From assembly GCA_963811775.1 (NCBI GenBank), contig CAWESO010000002.1:682001-746000 (forward strand): a DNA stretch of 64,000 bases, in the 5' to 3' direction. The position numbers and the translations under genes were made by a program. Positions 46,008 to 54,275 of this stretch are shown here, piece by piece. The notes beneath the pieces were generated by a model. It saw nothing but the letters and a program-made list of their open reading frames with translations. It ran no database searches and had not been told where the DNA came from. The DNA is from Chersky-840 sp963811775. Lineage in GTDB: Bacteria > Actinomycetota > Acidimicrobiia > Acidimicrobiales > UBA8190. Position 1 is the stretch's first letter; every line of letters starts with the position of its first letter.

Positions 46008-46473
46008 TGACGGTGCCTGGAATGCCGGGGCCTTCGACCTGTGATTTCGGAGGCAGCGAGATGTGCTCGTGCCCTGAACCGCGGTAGGAATAGACACCGT
46101 CGTGGGGACGAAGCGTCCCGGGATCGACAAAGGCGCCCGTGGCTCCCGAGCGGAACTGCTGGTAGGCGGTAGCGAACGAGAGCTGGTGGGGACCAGTGTG
46201 ATCCCACTGATAGACGAAGATCCCTGCAGCGGAGGCCACCACCATGACGATCACCGTCGTGACGATGAGGGCCACCCGGTGGCGGTGGGCGAATGACGGC
46301 CCCGGGTGAGGAGGTGGCGCCGCAACCGAGCCGCCATCGTCGGCCGAGTCGCGACGCGCCCCGTCACCGGTCTTCGGCGCGGTACGACCGGGACTGGTGT
46401 CAACGGGCAGCGTGATGAAGACGGGCTCGACCCCCTCGACGTCGTGCACCACGGGGTCGAGGGTGTGCGTCAT
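46003..46473 (-). pseudogene. N-terminal part of the split membrane protein gene
   Basis: This 156-residue N-terminal part starts at ATG 46473, overlapping the acyltransferase stop (ATGA). It has a cytoplasmic tail of about 70 residues, one membrane segment (VALIVTTVIVMVVASAAGIFVY) and the start of an outer domain with RGSGHEHISLPPKSQ. The reading frame ends at a TAG formed inside the insertion sequence terminal repeat (46003-46005), so the protein is cut before its C-terminal domain. Confidence 0.75.
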
Positions 46474-47465
46474 GGCGTCGCGCTCTCGGTGCGGGCGCCA
46501 ACGCGCCGGACCAGTTTCGCCACCCCGCGCATCACGGGGTGGGGATGCTCGGCGCGCAAACGGTCGAGGGCGGATTGCATGATGCCCGTGATCTCGGCGT
46601 AACAGCCGTCCACGACGACGGGGTCATTCGTCGCTTCGGGGCCGTGCCCGCTCCAGTCCAGGGCGGGCAGGAACGCCACCGTGATCGCTGCCGGCAAGGG
46701 CAGTGGGGGGGTCAGGATCGACGTCAGACCGAAGGGGCCCAGGAGGATGGGGAAGACGTTGATCCGCAGCCGGTTGAGGCCGAGAGCGCGCGCCAGGCGC
46801 TCGCCGCGTGACACCACCACAACGGCATGGTGCGATCCGTGGGCCACGACCGGCACCACGGGGACCCCGGCATGCAGGGCCAGGCGGACGAACCCCTTGT
46901 GCCCGGCCAGGTCAACCTGGTCGCGCTCGGCGCCACGGTCGGCAGGCCTCCATGTCGCCGCCGGGGTAGACGACCACCGCCGCTCCCTGCTGGAGGGCAA
47001 GTTCGGCCTCGCGCCCCCCGCCGGGATGGCGCCGATCCGCCGCAGGAACGGTCCCACGCCGGGCACGCTGAAGAGCAGGTCGTAGGCAAGGGCGTACGCG
47101 GGCTGGTCGAGGCCGCGACGCTGGATGAGCGCCTGGCCGACGACCCAGGCGTCGGGCATGTACATAAGGCAGGAGTGGTTCCCCACGACGAGCACGGGAC
47201 CGGTGGCCGGGAGGTTCTCGAGGCCCTTCACTTCGGGCGAGAACAGGCTCGTGTAGCGGGTCACGAGTGCCAGTTGCCGCTCGATGAACGCTGGGTCCCG
47301 CTGGAACAGCGGTCCAGCAAGCTCGTGCTCGACACGGTGTGAGAGCGGCCCCACGAGGGGAGCGAGGATGCCTCTCGATCCGTGCCCATGGCCGTGCGCT
47401 TCTACCTCCACACCCCCGTAGCCATCCGTGCGTCCTGTGATTCCGACCATGGCAAACCTCACCAT
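46470..47465 (-). CDS. Lysophospholipid acyltransferase family protein (PlsC-like), local frame slip
   Basis: This 331-residue membrane-associated acyltransferase should add an acyl chain to lysophosphatidate or a related lipid. The catalytic motif is VVGNHSCLMYMPDAW (NHxxxxD variant of HxxxxD). About 28 residues near 46930-47020 read poorly in the main frame, but in another frame give QQGAAVVVYPGGDMEACRPW. That is the family's second motif (FPGG-like). Two opposite single-base errors, near a C6 run at 47014-47019 and at about 46925-46936, would explain it. It is the first gene of a pair with the split membrane protein. Confidence 0.8.
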   Translation of the reverse strand: MVRFAMVGITGRTDGYGGVEVEAHGHGHGSRGILAPLVGPLSHRVEHELAGPLFQRDPAFIERQLALVTRYTSLFSPEVKGLENLPATGPVLVVGNHSCLMYMPDAWVVGQALIQRRGLDQPAYALAYDLLFSVPGVGPFLRRIGAIPAGGARPNLPSSRERRWSSTPAATWRPADRGAERDQVDLAGHKGFVRLALHAGVPVVPVVAHGSHHAVVVVSRGERLARALGLNRLRINVFPILLGPFGLTSILTPPLPLPAAITVAFLPALDWSGHGPEATNDPVVVDGCYAEITGIMQSALDRLRAEHPHPVMRGVAKLVRRVGARTESATP

Positions 47466-47664
47466 TTTCTCCTTTGTCGCGCCCGGGAGGCTGGGGGAAC
47501 AGAGCCATTCGTCCCGAACGTGCTCCCAGACGGCGGTACAGAAGGGTCAGTCATGTTCCCAACCCTGCCCGCCGGGCGGATAGTGACCTTCGACTCTGCC
47601 AAGTCGGGGGGTCGCTTCTTACGCTGGCATTGAGCAGGTTGGTCCTGCAGGAAGGAGGAATATC

Positions 47665-47964
47665 ATGGCCCCTCGGAATGCCGTGCCACTGGAGGAGACG
47701 GTCCTCGATTTCGTCCGCAAGAGCGAAGAGGCCGCCCTCGAAGTCGGGCGCAAGTGGGCCGATGCCGTCACCGAGTTCGTGCCGGTGGAGGTTCCCCTCG
47801 TGCGCGACCTGAGGAAGCAGGTCTTCGACCTGGTCGAGGACCTTCTACGGATGCAGCGAGAGTTTGCCCAGAAGATGCTGGCGGAGACGCGCAAGGCGGT
47901 CGTGGGCGGTGCCAAGCCTGCACCGACGCACGCGCCAGCGAAGCGAGTTCGTAAGGCCGCCTGA
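47665..47964 (+). CDS. Small helical protein with basic C-terminal tail
   Basis: This 99-residue protein is almost all helix, with a heptad-like region from ETVLDFVRKSEEAALEVG to MQREFAQKML. It ends in an Ala/Pro/Lys/Arg-rich tail (HAPAKRVRKAA) that recalls histone-H1-like or phasin-like proteins. An excellent ribosome site (AAGGAGGAATATC) precedes ATG 47665. I do not recognise the family. A granule-associated or nucleoid-associated role is possible, but not shown. Confidence 0.7.
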   Translation: MAPRNAVPLEETVLDFVRKSEEAALEVGRKWADAVTEFVPVEVPLVRDLRKQVFDLVEDLLRMQREFAQKMLAETRKAVVGGAKPAPTHAPAKRVRKAA

Positions 47965-48244
47965 GTCCGTGTCCGTCTCCGGCGTCGTCGGTCGACCGGA
48001 GAAGTCGGAGACGGATCGGAGCTAGGGTGGGCGGGTCGTGGTTGCCGTGACTGAGATGCAGACTCGCAACTCACGATCTGGACTGCCCATCCCTGGCAAT
48101 GACGTTCGATGAGAACCAGGCGTGGCTTGCCCGACCCGATCTCGATCCCGTGGAGTTCGCGTCCAGCGGGTCGATGGCTGAACGGGAGAAGCACGGTAGT
48201 GATGCCAGTGACCGTCCCGATACACACATGAACTGGTGGACAAA
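47965..48244. other. Gap without recognised gene
   Basis: Short open frames here have no family signal and no ribosome site. No strong repeat, RNA or promoter was recognised. Confidence 0.4.
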
Positions 48245-48448
48245 ATGACAGGCCGAGCGACAGGAGACGCTGCCCACCAGGTCCGCATCACCTGCCCGGA
48301 CCATGGGCTCGTTCAACTCGGCGCGTTGAAGCCAGCCGAGGCAGCGGCTTTCGCTCACTCGCACGATGAGGGTCACGGCGATGGGCTTCACCACGCTGAC
48401 ATCGAATGGATCACGGACCCATGGGATGCTGACCCGCACGACGAGTGA
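48245..48448 (+). CDS. Small His/Cys-containing hypothetical protein
   Basis: This 67-residue predicted protein begins at ATG 48245 (GTG 48236 is in frame). It has VRITCPDHGLVQLG followed by a His/Asp-rich stretch (AFAHSHDEGHGDGLHHAD) that could bind metal. Coding potential is plausible but not proven. I do not recognise the family. It lies in the accessory segment. Confidence 0.45.
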   Translation: MTGRATGDAAHQVRITCPDHGLVQLGALKPAEAAAFAHSHDEGHGDGLHHADIEWITDPWDADPHDE

Positions 48449-48633
48449 TAGGTCCGTGTTCGTGCTCGGACAGTTCTGGATTGATGTTGGCTGGTTCGTA
48501 TGAAGGGGACCGACTCGGCACTGGCAGACGGAGCGCCAGCCGCCCGACTCCGGTGTGATACCGGTCACCACCAGGGCGGTCAAACAGGCTTTGGGGCATC
48601 CCGGTCCCAGGCGGTACCGGGCAGTCTCGCCCC

Positions 48634-49377
48634 CTACGGCTTCAAGTGGGCGTCGAAGAACGCGAGGATGCGTTGCTGTGCATCTCGAGCAGCTTCCTCG
48701 TCGTAGCCCGATCCTGGCGACAGTATTCCGAAGACCGGCTCCAAGACGGAGAACGGGAATGGATTCTTATCTCCAGCTCCTTCGTGGTCGTTGAGAAAGG
48801 AATGCCCAGCCTCCGAGTATTCCTTGATGTCGTGTTCGATCCCGACGTCCGTCAATGCCCGCTCGAGGCGATCGGCGGCCCCTCGCAGTGTGCGATCCCT
48901 GCCGCCGTAGCTTCCGACGATTGGGCAAGCCCGCCTCAGGAAGCTGGCCGTGTAGGCATCCTTTGGAGCAGTGCCGTAGTTGACGCTCGACACCGCGAAC
49001 CCACGATGGACGGCGAGCAGCAAGGCGAATCCCCCTCCCATGCAGTAGCCGATCACGCCGATCCTGCCCGTGCAGTCCTCCCGGGCCGCCAGCCAGACGC
49101 GCGCCGCCTCGATGTCATCGAACGACTTTCCCCGTCCGGCGCGTATGTCGCGCATGACCGAGATCATGCAGGTCATCATCCCTCTCCCAGAGAAAAGGTC
49201 GGGAGCCACTGCGAGGTACCCTTCGCCGGCAAGCCAGTCAGCCTGGTTCCGTAAGTCCTGGCTCATCCCCATTGCGTCGTGGATGACGACGACACCCGGC
49301 CAGGGTCCCTCGCCCGCAGGCGTCGCCAGGTAGGAAGGCAGCTCACCAACGGTGGGGATCGTCACCTCGGCCATCAC
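48634..49377 (-). CDS. Dienelactone hydrolase family protein
   Basis: This 247-residue alpha/beta hydrolase has the family motif VVVIHDAMGMS. The nucleophile is Cys in IGVIGYCMGGGFALLLA, as in true dienelactone hydrolases, with Asp in YGGRDRTL and His in YSEAGHSFLN. It probably opens a lactone or hydrolyses a related ester. Its ATG overlaps the flavodoxin stop. In this small operon the flavodoxin gene comes first. Confidence 0.88.
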   Translation of the reverse strand: MMAEVTIPTVGELPSYLATPAGEGPWPGVVVIHDAMGMSQDLRNQADWLAGEGYLAVAPDLFSGRGMMTCMISVMRDIRAGRGKSFDDIEAARVWLAAREDCTGRIGVIGYCMGGGFALLLAVHRGFAVSSVNYGTAPKDAYTASFLRRACPIVGSYGGRDRTLRGAADRLERALTDVGIEHDIKEYSEAGHSFLNDHEGAGDKNPFPFSVLEPVFGILSPGSGYDEEAARDAQQRILAFFDAHLKP

Positions 49378-49970
49378 GTCTCCTTGGACATGGGTCGTTG
49401 TCCCGGACCGTCGCCATTGGTGACGTCATTCGATAGAACTCGTGCCGCGACCCGTTTGCCCCATTCTTGGGCTCGGGCCTCCTCACCCGGTTGGAGGTGA
49501 TTCTTCAAGGTGACGAAGAAGCTCTCGGGCGTGGCCACCATCTCGAACCCGTGCTTCCGAAGTTTTCGGCCCATTGGCTTCGACGCGCTGCCTCTGAGAA
49601 CCGCCGGACCCTTATAGCGCGTATCGAAGGCTGCAACCTTTGTGTGGCCATGGCCCAGCGACCTGAGCCAGTCACGCACGCCTGGGCCTTGGGCGTCGCG
49701 ATCGAGCACCAGATCGTTCTTGGGGTTTCGAGCGGTGGCGCCCGCCCCCTTGCGGGTGCCAGTTCGACTCATGCCGTGAAAATGGGTGGGACCGCCCACC
49801 ACAAGCAGGTCGGCGTCGCCCAACCGTTCGCGGGATGCCTCAGCCACTGGGACTACAACCACGTTGTCGACCGGCTCAAGACCCTGGCCAAGACCCTTGC
49901 CAATGGCATCGGCGATCGCGTGCGTGTTACCAAACATCGACTCGTAGACCACCACAGCCCGCATGGTCAC
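49374..49970 (-). CDS. Flavodoxin family protein
   Basis: This 198-residue protein binds FMN through VVYESMFGNTHAIADAIGKGL (the Y-E-S-x-x-G-N-T loop). The later GGPTHFHGMSR and FDTRYKGPAVLRGSASK loops surround the flavin. Members carry electrons or act as quinone-reductase-like proteins. It overlaps the dienelactone hydrolase gene by four bases, so the two are co-expressed. Confidence 0.85.
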   Translation of the reverse strand: MTMRAVVVYESMFGNTHAIADAIGKGLGQGLEPVDNVVVVPVAEASRERLGDADLLVVGGPTHFHGMSRTGTRKGAGATARNPKNDLVLDRDAQGPGVRDWLRSLGHGHTKVAAFDTRYKGPAVLRGSASKPMGRKLRKHGFEMVATPESFFVTLKNHLQPGEEARAQEWGKRVAARVLSNDVTNGDGPGQRPMSKET

Positions 49971-50288
49971 ATCCCCTGTGCTCGCCGGCCGCCTGAAAAC
50001 GGCCTCACGCCGAGGACGCTAGCCCTGCTCGCCCCTCTCGTTCTCGTGACCACCGAACGACATCCACCGGGGGTACAACCCAGGCGAGTCTGCCCGGTAA
50101 CCCTCCGAACCTGGACCCAACGGGAAGCGCCGGTCGGGATCGGCGTCTCGGCCCGGAGCCGACGTGGCTTGGGGGCATCCGGTACTCAAGGGATCCCGGT
50201 CGCATCATGTATCGCCGTGGCCCGGGCGGAACGTGCCTGATCCTGCGTTACTGACGCAAGGGCGATCCGCCCTATATCGACGCTCGAA
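49971..50288. other. 318-bp intergenic region with imperfect repeat copy
   Basis: No gene is seen. The region holds the upstream side of the flavodoxin gene and one copy of the imperfect repeat (50190-50248), followed by a small TGCGT/ACGCA hairpin at about 50244-50258. Confidence 0.5.
50190..50248 (+). repeat. Imperfect direct repeat, copy 1
   Basis: This stretch shares GGGATCCCGG, TGGCCCGG and ACGTGCCTGAT with 51125-51180 in the same order, with two or three small indels. The copy is followed by TTACTGACGCA (50248-50258), which recurs at 51048-51058. Confidence 0.7.
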
Positions 50289-50609
50289 TTAGCTCCCCGG
50301 CGGACGGTACGTGGTCTTCTTGGTCGCGGCGGCATCCACTTCGGCTGGCGTAAGGAGCACGACGGTCCGCACCTTGGCCCCCCCTCCTGCGCTCACAGCC
50401 AGCGCCGCTGCCGCAACTGAGACGTTGTCGGGGCAGTCCGCGACGACGTAGACATCGGTTTCGCCGAAGGCGAAGTAGAACGACTCGACCTTCCCACCGA
50501 GTCCCTCAATCGCCTCGGTAGCCGCAGCGACCCGGGCGGATCCTCCCTCGGACTTGACCCCCCTGATCCCGTCAAGGGTGTAGTTCACTTCAAGCAGGTA
50601 CTTGGACAT
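50289..50609 (-). CDS. GYD domain-containing protein
   Basis: This 106-residue protein matches the GYD family by length and by KYLLEVNYTLDGIRGVKSEGGSARV, VESFYFAFGETDVYVVADCPDN and the C-terminal LLTPAEVD. These are small dimeric alpha/beta proteins of unknown function, structurally like ferredoxin-fold enzymes. GAAGGAGGAATCTC precedes the ATG. It is divergent from the Cys-rich gene, whose open frame overlaps it at the start. Confidence 0.85.
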   Translation of the reverse strand: MSKYLLEVNYTLDGIRGVKSEGGSARVAAATEAIEGLGGKVESFYFAFGETDVYVVADCPDNVSVAAAALAVSAGGGAKVRTVVLLTPAEVDAAATKKTTYRPPGS

Positions 50610-51054
50610 GAGATTCCTCCTTCGTCGCGGCTATCTCGCGCCCACGATATTCGGTGCAGGGGATCTCGCGCAGTTCTTAGATCCCATCGTGGCCCGAGCG
50701 GTAGGTGTGGTTTCAGATCGTCTCAAACAGGGGTGCCAGACTAAGCGGGTGGAGCTTCTTTGTTACGACTGTCTTCTCGACGGGAACGCTGCGGCGGCCA
50801 CAGCACTGCGTGGAACCACAGCCATCTGTGACCGGCACGCCCGACTGGGGGTACTGCCAAAACGAGAGGCGATGTGCCGAAGATGCGAAGTAGGTGGCCT
50901 CAGCGAGCATCCGGCGTGGACCATGTGGCACGGGGAGCCTCTGTGCATCTTTCACTCCGTAGACGGAGCATTTGCCGACGATATGCGCGAGCACGACTTG
51001 TTCGAGAGCATCTACGAACAGTTGCGGCGAAAGGGGCACCCCAATGCTTACTGA
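50602..51054 (+). CDS. Cys-rich small protein, probable zinc binder
   Basis: The frame gives 150 residues with several paired Cys/His motifs (LLCYDC, AICDRHA, MCRRCE, LCIFHS), suggesting one or two zinc sites. I do not recognise a named family. The first 30 residues overlap the start and ribosome site of the divergent GYD gene, so the true start is probably further in, perhaps GTG 50689 or GTG 50707. No clear ribosome site was found for either. The stop codon lies inside the 11-bp repeat TTACTGACGCA. Confidence 0.55.
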   Translation: MDMRFLLRRGYLAPTIFGAGDLAQFLDPIVARAVGVVSDRLKQGCQTKRVELLCYDCLLDGNAAAATALRGTTAICDRHARLGVLPKREAMCRRCEVGGLSEHPAWTMWHGEPLCIFHSVDGAFADDMREHDLFESIYEQLRRKGHPNAY

Positions 51055-51124
51055 CGCACTGAGGTGCCGTTCCCGACCGGGGTCGGGCGCAGCGGCGAGC
51101 GGCGGTCCAGATAGGTGCATCTCG

Positions 51125-51180
51125 GGGATCCCGGCCGCATTGCGTACCTGTGGCCCGGACGGGACGTGCCTGATTCGCGT
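51125..51180 (+). repeat. Imperfect direct repeat, copy 2
   Basis: This is the second copy of the unit described at 50190-50248. Shared blocks are GGGATCCCGG, TGGCCCGG and ACGTGCCTGAT. Confidence 0.7.
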
Positions 51181-51244
51181 GCCCGGCGACTGCGACGTAC
51201 CTGACCGGGATCGCACAGACCTGACTGTGAGGATCACTCTTACA

Positions 51245-51484
51245 GCCTGGTGACACTGCTGGGCTGGGGGCGGTGACCGCGAGCGTGACCCTTGACCTGA
51301 CTGACTTCGTGTCCTGCTCTCGACTTGTCCGCTCGTGGTTGCCGGCCCCGGCGCCGGTTGGAGCAACTGGCCTGATCAGGAGCTTGACCGCCGACGTGTG
51401 ATCGCCGACGTGTCCCATCACAGTCCTGCCGTCTCCGCCCGGAACCGGAACCGATCACGTCCCTCCAGGCAAGGAGATGAACGC
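51245..51484 (+). ncRNA. Candidate IS110 bridge RNA region
   Basis: The assignment rests on position only: the leader directly before an IS110-type transposase with DEDD motifs. It has local stem-forming sequence (GTTGC/GCAAC at about 51339-51367). No conserved bridge-RNA fold could be confirmed by eye, and the limits are guesses. Confidence 0.3.
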
Positions 51485-52545
51485 ATGACCAGTCTGTCGG
51501 AGATCGTCGACGTCGTCATCGGTGTCGACACCCACGTGCACACCCACAGCGCCGCCGCCATCGACGCCCGCACCGGAGGGGTCCGGGGCGAGCTCACCGT
51601 CGAGACCACCCTTGACGGCTACGAGCAACTCGTGGCCTTCGCCGACGAGCACTCGGCCCTGCGGGCCTGGGCCATCGAAGGAACGGGCGGGCACGGTGCC
51701 GGGCTGGCCCGTCTTCTCCACGACCGCAGCGAGGTCGTCGTCGAACTCGACCGGCCCCAGCGGTCGAAGCGGCGCAACGGGGCCAAGTCGGACCCGCTCG
51801 ATGCCATCCGGGCCGCCCGGGAGGCACTGTCGAGGGCGAAGCTCGGCGCTCCCCGTTCGGCTGGCGAGCGCCAGGCCCTGTCGGTATTGCTGGCGGCGCG
51901 GCGCTCGGCCGTCGAGTCTGCTGGCGACGCCCAGCGTCAGGTGTTCTCGTTGGTCGTCGCTGCCCCCGAGGTGCTGCGCGCCAAGTTCCGGGGCAAGAAG
52001 ATCCCGGCCATGCTCCGCGTCGCTGCCCGGCTGCGAGTCAGCCCAGGGTGGGACATCGAGACGGCGACGACCGCCACCGTCCTTCGCGATCTCGCCCGAC
52101 GGACGCTCGAGCTGAACGCCGAGGCCGGCTGCCACGAAAAGGCCATCCTGGCCATCGTCCGCTCCTGGCGACCCGAGCTGCTCGACCAGCCGGGCGTCGG
52201 CCTCATCGTCGCCGCCGCCCTCCTTTGTGCCTGGTCGCACCCAGGCCGGGTCCGTTCCGAAGCAGCCTTCGCCATGATCGCCGGCGTCGCCCCCATCCCT
52301 GCGAACAACGGCCAGATCACGACGCATTACCGTCTCAACCGCTACGGAGATCGCCAGCTCAACCGGGCCCTCCACACGGTCGTGCTCTGCCGGCTGCGCT
52401 ACGACAAGACCACCCAGGCCTACGCCGAACGTCGCACCGCCGAGGGCAAGACCCCTCGAGAAATCGAGAAATCAAGCGATGCCTGAAGCGCTACCTGGCC
52501 CGGGACTTCTACCGACTCCTCGAGAACCCCCCGGCTGCCGCTTGA
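51485..52545 (+). CDS. IS110 family transposase (frameshifted by an 8-bp duplication)
   Basis: The product is about 350 residues when repaired. The N-terminal DEDD (RuvC-like) acids are D15 (IGVDTH), E65 (AIEGTG), D103 and D106 (KSDPLDA). The C-terminal transposase_20 domain has PGVGLIVAAALLCAW and HYRLNRYGDRQLNRALH. Two defects are seen. First, CGAGAAAT is duplicated in tandem at 52457-52472, shifting the frame 26 codons before the natural end (KRCLKRYLARDFYRLL). Second, the loop usually ending in a Ser-Ser-Gly reads PANNGQ. The element is probably inactive. Confidence 0.85.
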
Positions 52546-52916
52546 CATCCATAGGAGTGTCGATGCCATCTGGTCCGCGGCGGACTCTCCGGGACGATCC
52601 AGGTGTGCCCCTCCGGGGCACGTTGGGGCCGGTCGTCGTGTCAGCCTCGCCCGGCGGCAGGTCAGGCCGGACGGTTTTTCAACTAGGAATTGGGGGACTC
52701 CTCGGGTTTCCGTGGGTCATTTGACGTAGGAGGCGGGGGGTCAAGGGCGGCCGGAGGTCGACGCAGTGAACCCTTGACGCACGCCGTGGTGAAGTTGGCG
52801 CCAGCGACCATGTGATGGGCCCCGGCTGGGCCGGGGCCTCTTCGCGTAGCGACGCGCATGCGCCGCCCTCGTAGTTTCGGATGCGACCAAGCAACCCTGA
52901 CTACCTGGGAGGACGC
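52546..52916. other. IS110 tail and ISL3 left end
   Basis: No gene is seen. The IS110 right end lies just after 52545, but its limit is not clear. A hairpin GTGCCCC/GGGGCAC occurs at 52605-52621. The ISL3 left terminal repeat starts at 52688, and the transposase leader fills the rest. Confidence 0.5.
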
Positions 52917-54247
52917 ATGCGCGTCACCACTGCATTCAACAAGATGGTGGGCCTCGTCGGCGCCTCGGTGGTGACGGTGGCCTTTACCCCCGAAGGGATC
53001 GTGCTCGGGCTGCACCGTCGGCGGGCCAAGCACCGCTGCCCGTGCGGGTGGCGCACCTGGGCCATCTACGACCGCTCCGTGCGCCGCTGGCGGCACCTCG
53101 ACCTGGGCGCGGCCAGGTGTTTCCTCGAGGCCGAGATCGCTCGGATCCAGTGTCGGATCTGCGGAAGGGTCCGCACCGAGGAGGTCCCCTGGGCCCGACC
53201 CGGGTCCCGCCACAGCCGTGACTTCCAAGAGGTCGTCGCCTGGCTGGCCCAGCGGGTCGACAAGACCACCATCACCAAACTGCTGCGGGTGTCGTGGGAG
53301 GCGGTGGCCAAGATCGTGATCGACGTGGTGGCAGAAGCGATCGACGACGCCCGCTTGAACGACCTCTACCGCATCGGGGTTGACGAGGTCTCCTATCGCA
53401 AGGGGCACCGCTACTTGACCGTGGTGGCCGATCACGACCGCGGTGGCGCGGTCGTCTGGGTCGGCGAGGGCAAGGACCACCGCGTGCTCGAAGCGTTCTA
53501 CGACGAGCTCGGCGACGAGCGCCTCAGCCGCCTCGAGGCGATCAGCTTGGACATGGGCGGGGCCTACAAGTCCGCCACGGACAACAAGGCACCCCATGTC
53601 ACCCAGTGCGTGGACCCGTTCCATCTCGTGAAACTCGCCAACGAGGCGGTCAACAAGGCCCGGCGTGAAGCCTGGAACGCCGAGCGCCGCACCAACGCGT
53701 CCCCGCGCCGGCCCCGGGGCCGGCCGCGCAAGGATGCAGCGCCACCGCCACGCAACGACACCCGCTGGTTCAAGCACACCCGCTGGGCGCTGCTCAAGGA
53801 CCCCGGCGACCTCAAGCCCTCCCAACTCGACGTGCTCGACGAGCTGCGCCGGAATCGATCGGTGCTCTACCGGTGCTGGCAGCTGAAAGAGGGGATCAGG
53901 GACCTCTACCGCCTGCGCCATCCCTCTGACGTCGTCGAGCACCTCGACTGGTGGCTGGCTTGGGCGTGTCGTTGTCGCGTCCCCGCCTTCGTCACGCTGT
54001 CAAAGACCGTCCGGGCCAACCGCGACCGAATCCTCGCCGCGGTGGAGCTGGGCCTGTCGAATTCCAAGCTGGAGGGCCTCAACTCGAAGATCCGTCTCAT
54101 CAACCACCGCGGCTACGGCCATCACAGCGCGGCCGCGCTCATCGCCATGATCTACCTGTGCTGTGGCGGCATCACCGTCGAACTACCGACCGAGCGGGTT
54201 CTCCCATGCTCGAAATGACCCACGGAAACCCGAGGAGAACCGGAATT
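52688..54247 (+). mobile_element. ISL3 family insertion sequence
   Basis: The terminal inverted repeats are 35 bp (52688-52722 and 54213-54247). The inner 25 bp are identical on both ends (52698-52722 and 54213-54237), and the outer ten match less well. The right repeat overlaps the transposase stop. The element is about 1,560 bp. No target duplication was identified. It ends 28 bp from the 3' end of the tRNA-Ser gene. Confidence 0.88.
52917..54218 (+). CDS. ISL3 family transposase
   Basis: This 433-residue transposase has an N-terminal zinc-finger-like region (HRCPCGWRT, CRICGRVRTEEV) and a helix-turn-helix. The DDE acids lie in RIGVDEVSYRKG, ISLDMGGAYKSA and NSKLEGLNSKIRLI. ATG 52917 follows GGGAGGACGC. 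The in-frame codon at 52881 is an alternative. The frame is intact, and together with the well-preserved ends this suggests a recent or active element. Confidence 0.92.
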   Translation: MRVTTAFNKMVGLVGASVVTVAFTPEGIVLGLHRRRAKHRCPCGWRTWAIYDRSVRRWRHLDLGAARCFLEAEIARIQCRICGRVRTEEVPWARPGSRHSRDFQEVVAWLAQRVDKTTITKLLRVSWEAVAKIVIDVVAEAIDDARLNDLYRIGVDEVSYRKGHRYLTVVADHDRGGAVVWVGEGKDHRVLEAFYDELGDERLSRLEAISLDMGGAYKSATDNKAPHVTQCVDPFHLVKLANEAVNKARREAWNAERRTNASPRRPRGRPRKDAAPPPRNDTRWFKHTRWALLKDPGDLKPSQLDVLDELRRNRSVLYRCWQLKEGIRDLYRLRHPSDVVEHLDWWLAWACRCRVPAFVTLSKTVRANRDRILAAVELGLSNSKLEGLNSKIRLINHRGYGHHSAAALIAMIYLCCGGITVELPTERVLPCSK

Positions 54248-54275
54248 GGCTGGTATTTCAACCAACACCCTGGAG

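Larger units (their letters stand above)
51055..51484 (+). other. Non-coding leader of the IS110 element and repeat copy 2
   Basis: No gene was recognised in these 430 bp. The first part holds repeat copy 2 (51125-51180). The part from about 51245 to the transposase start is the expected place of the IS110 left end. IS110-family elements are known to encode a bridge RNA in this non-coding segment. GTTGC (51339) can pair with GCAAC (51363) around a GC-rich inner hairpin, and GCCGACGTGT occurs twice near 51390-51415. The exact element end is not resolved. Confidence 0.4.

Noticed and set aside
47382..47633. Small plus-strand frame opposite the acyltransferase start
   Set aside because: No ribosome site or family pattern, and it overlaps the acyltransferase N-terminus.
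50190..51180. CRISPR array
   Set aside because: Only two imperfect repeat copies about 930 bp apart, no short regular spacing, and no cas genes anywhere in the window.
52673..54265. Target duplication around the ISL3 element (TTTCAAC occurs near both ends)
   Set aside because: The copies lie at unequal distances from the terminal repeats, so they do not fit an 8-bp target duplication.
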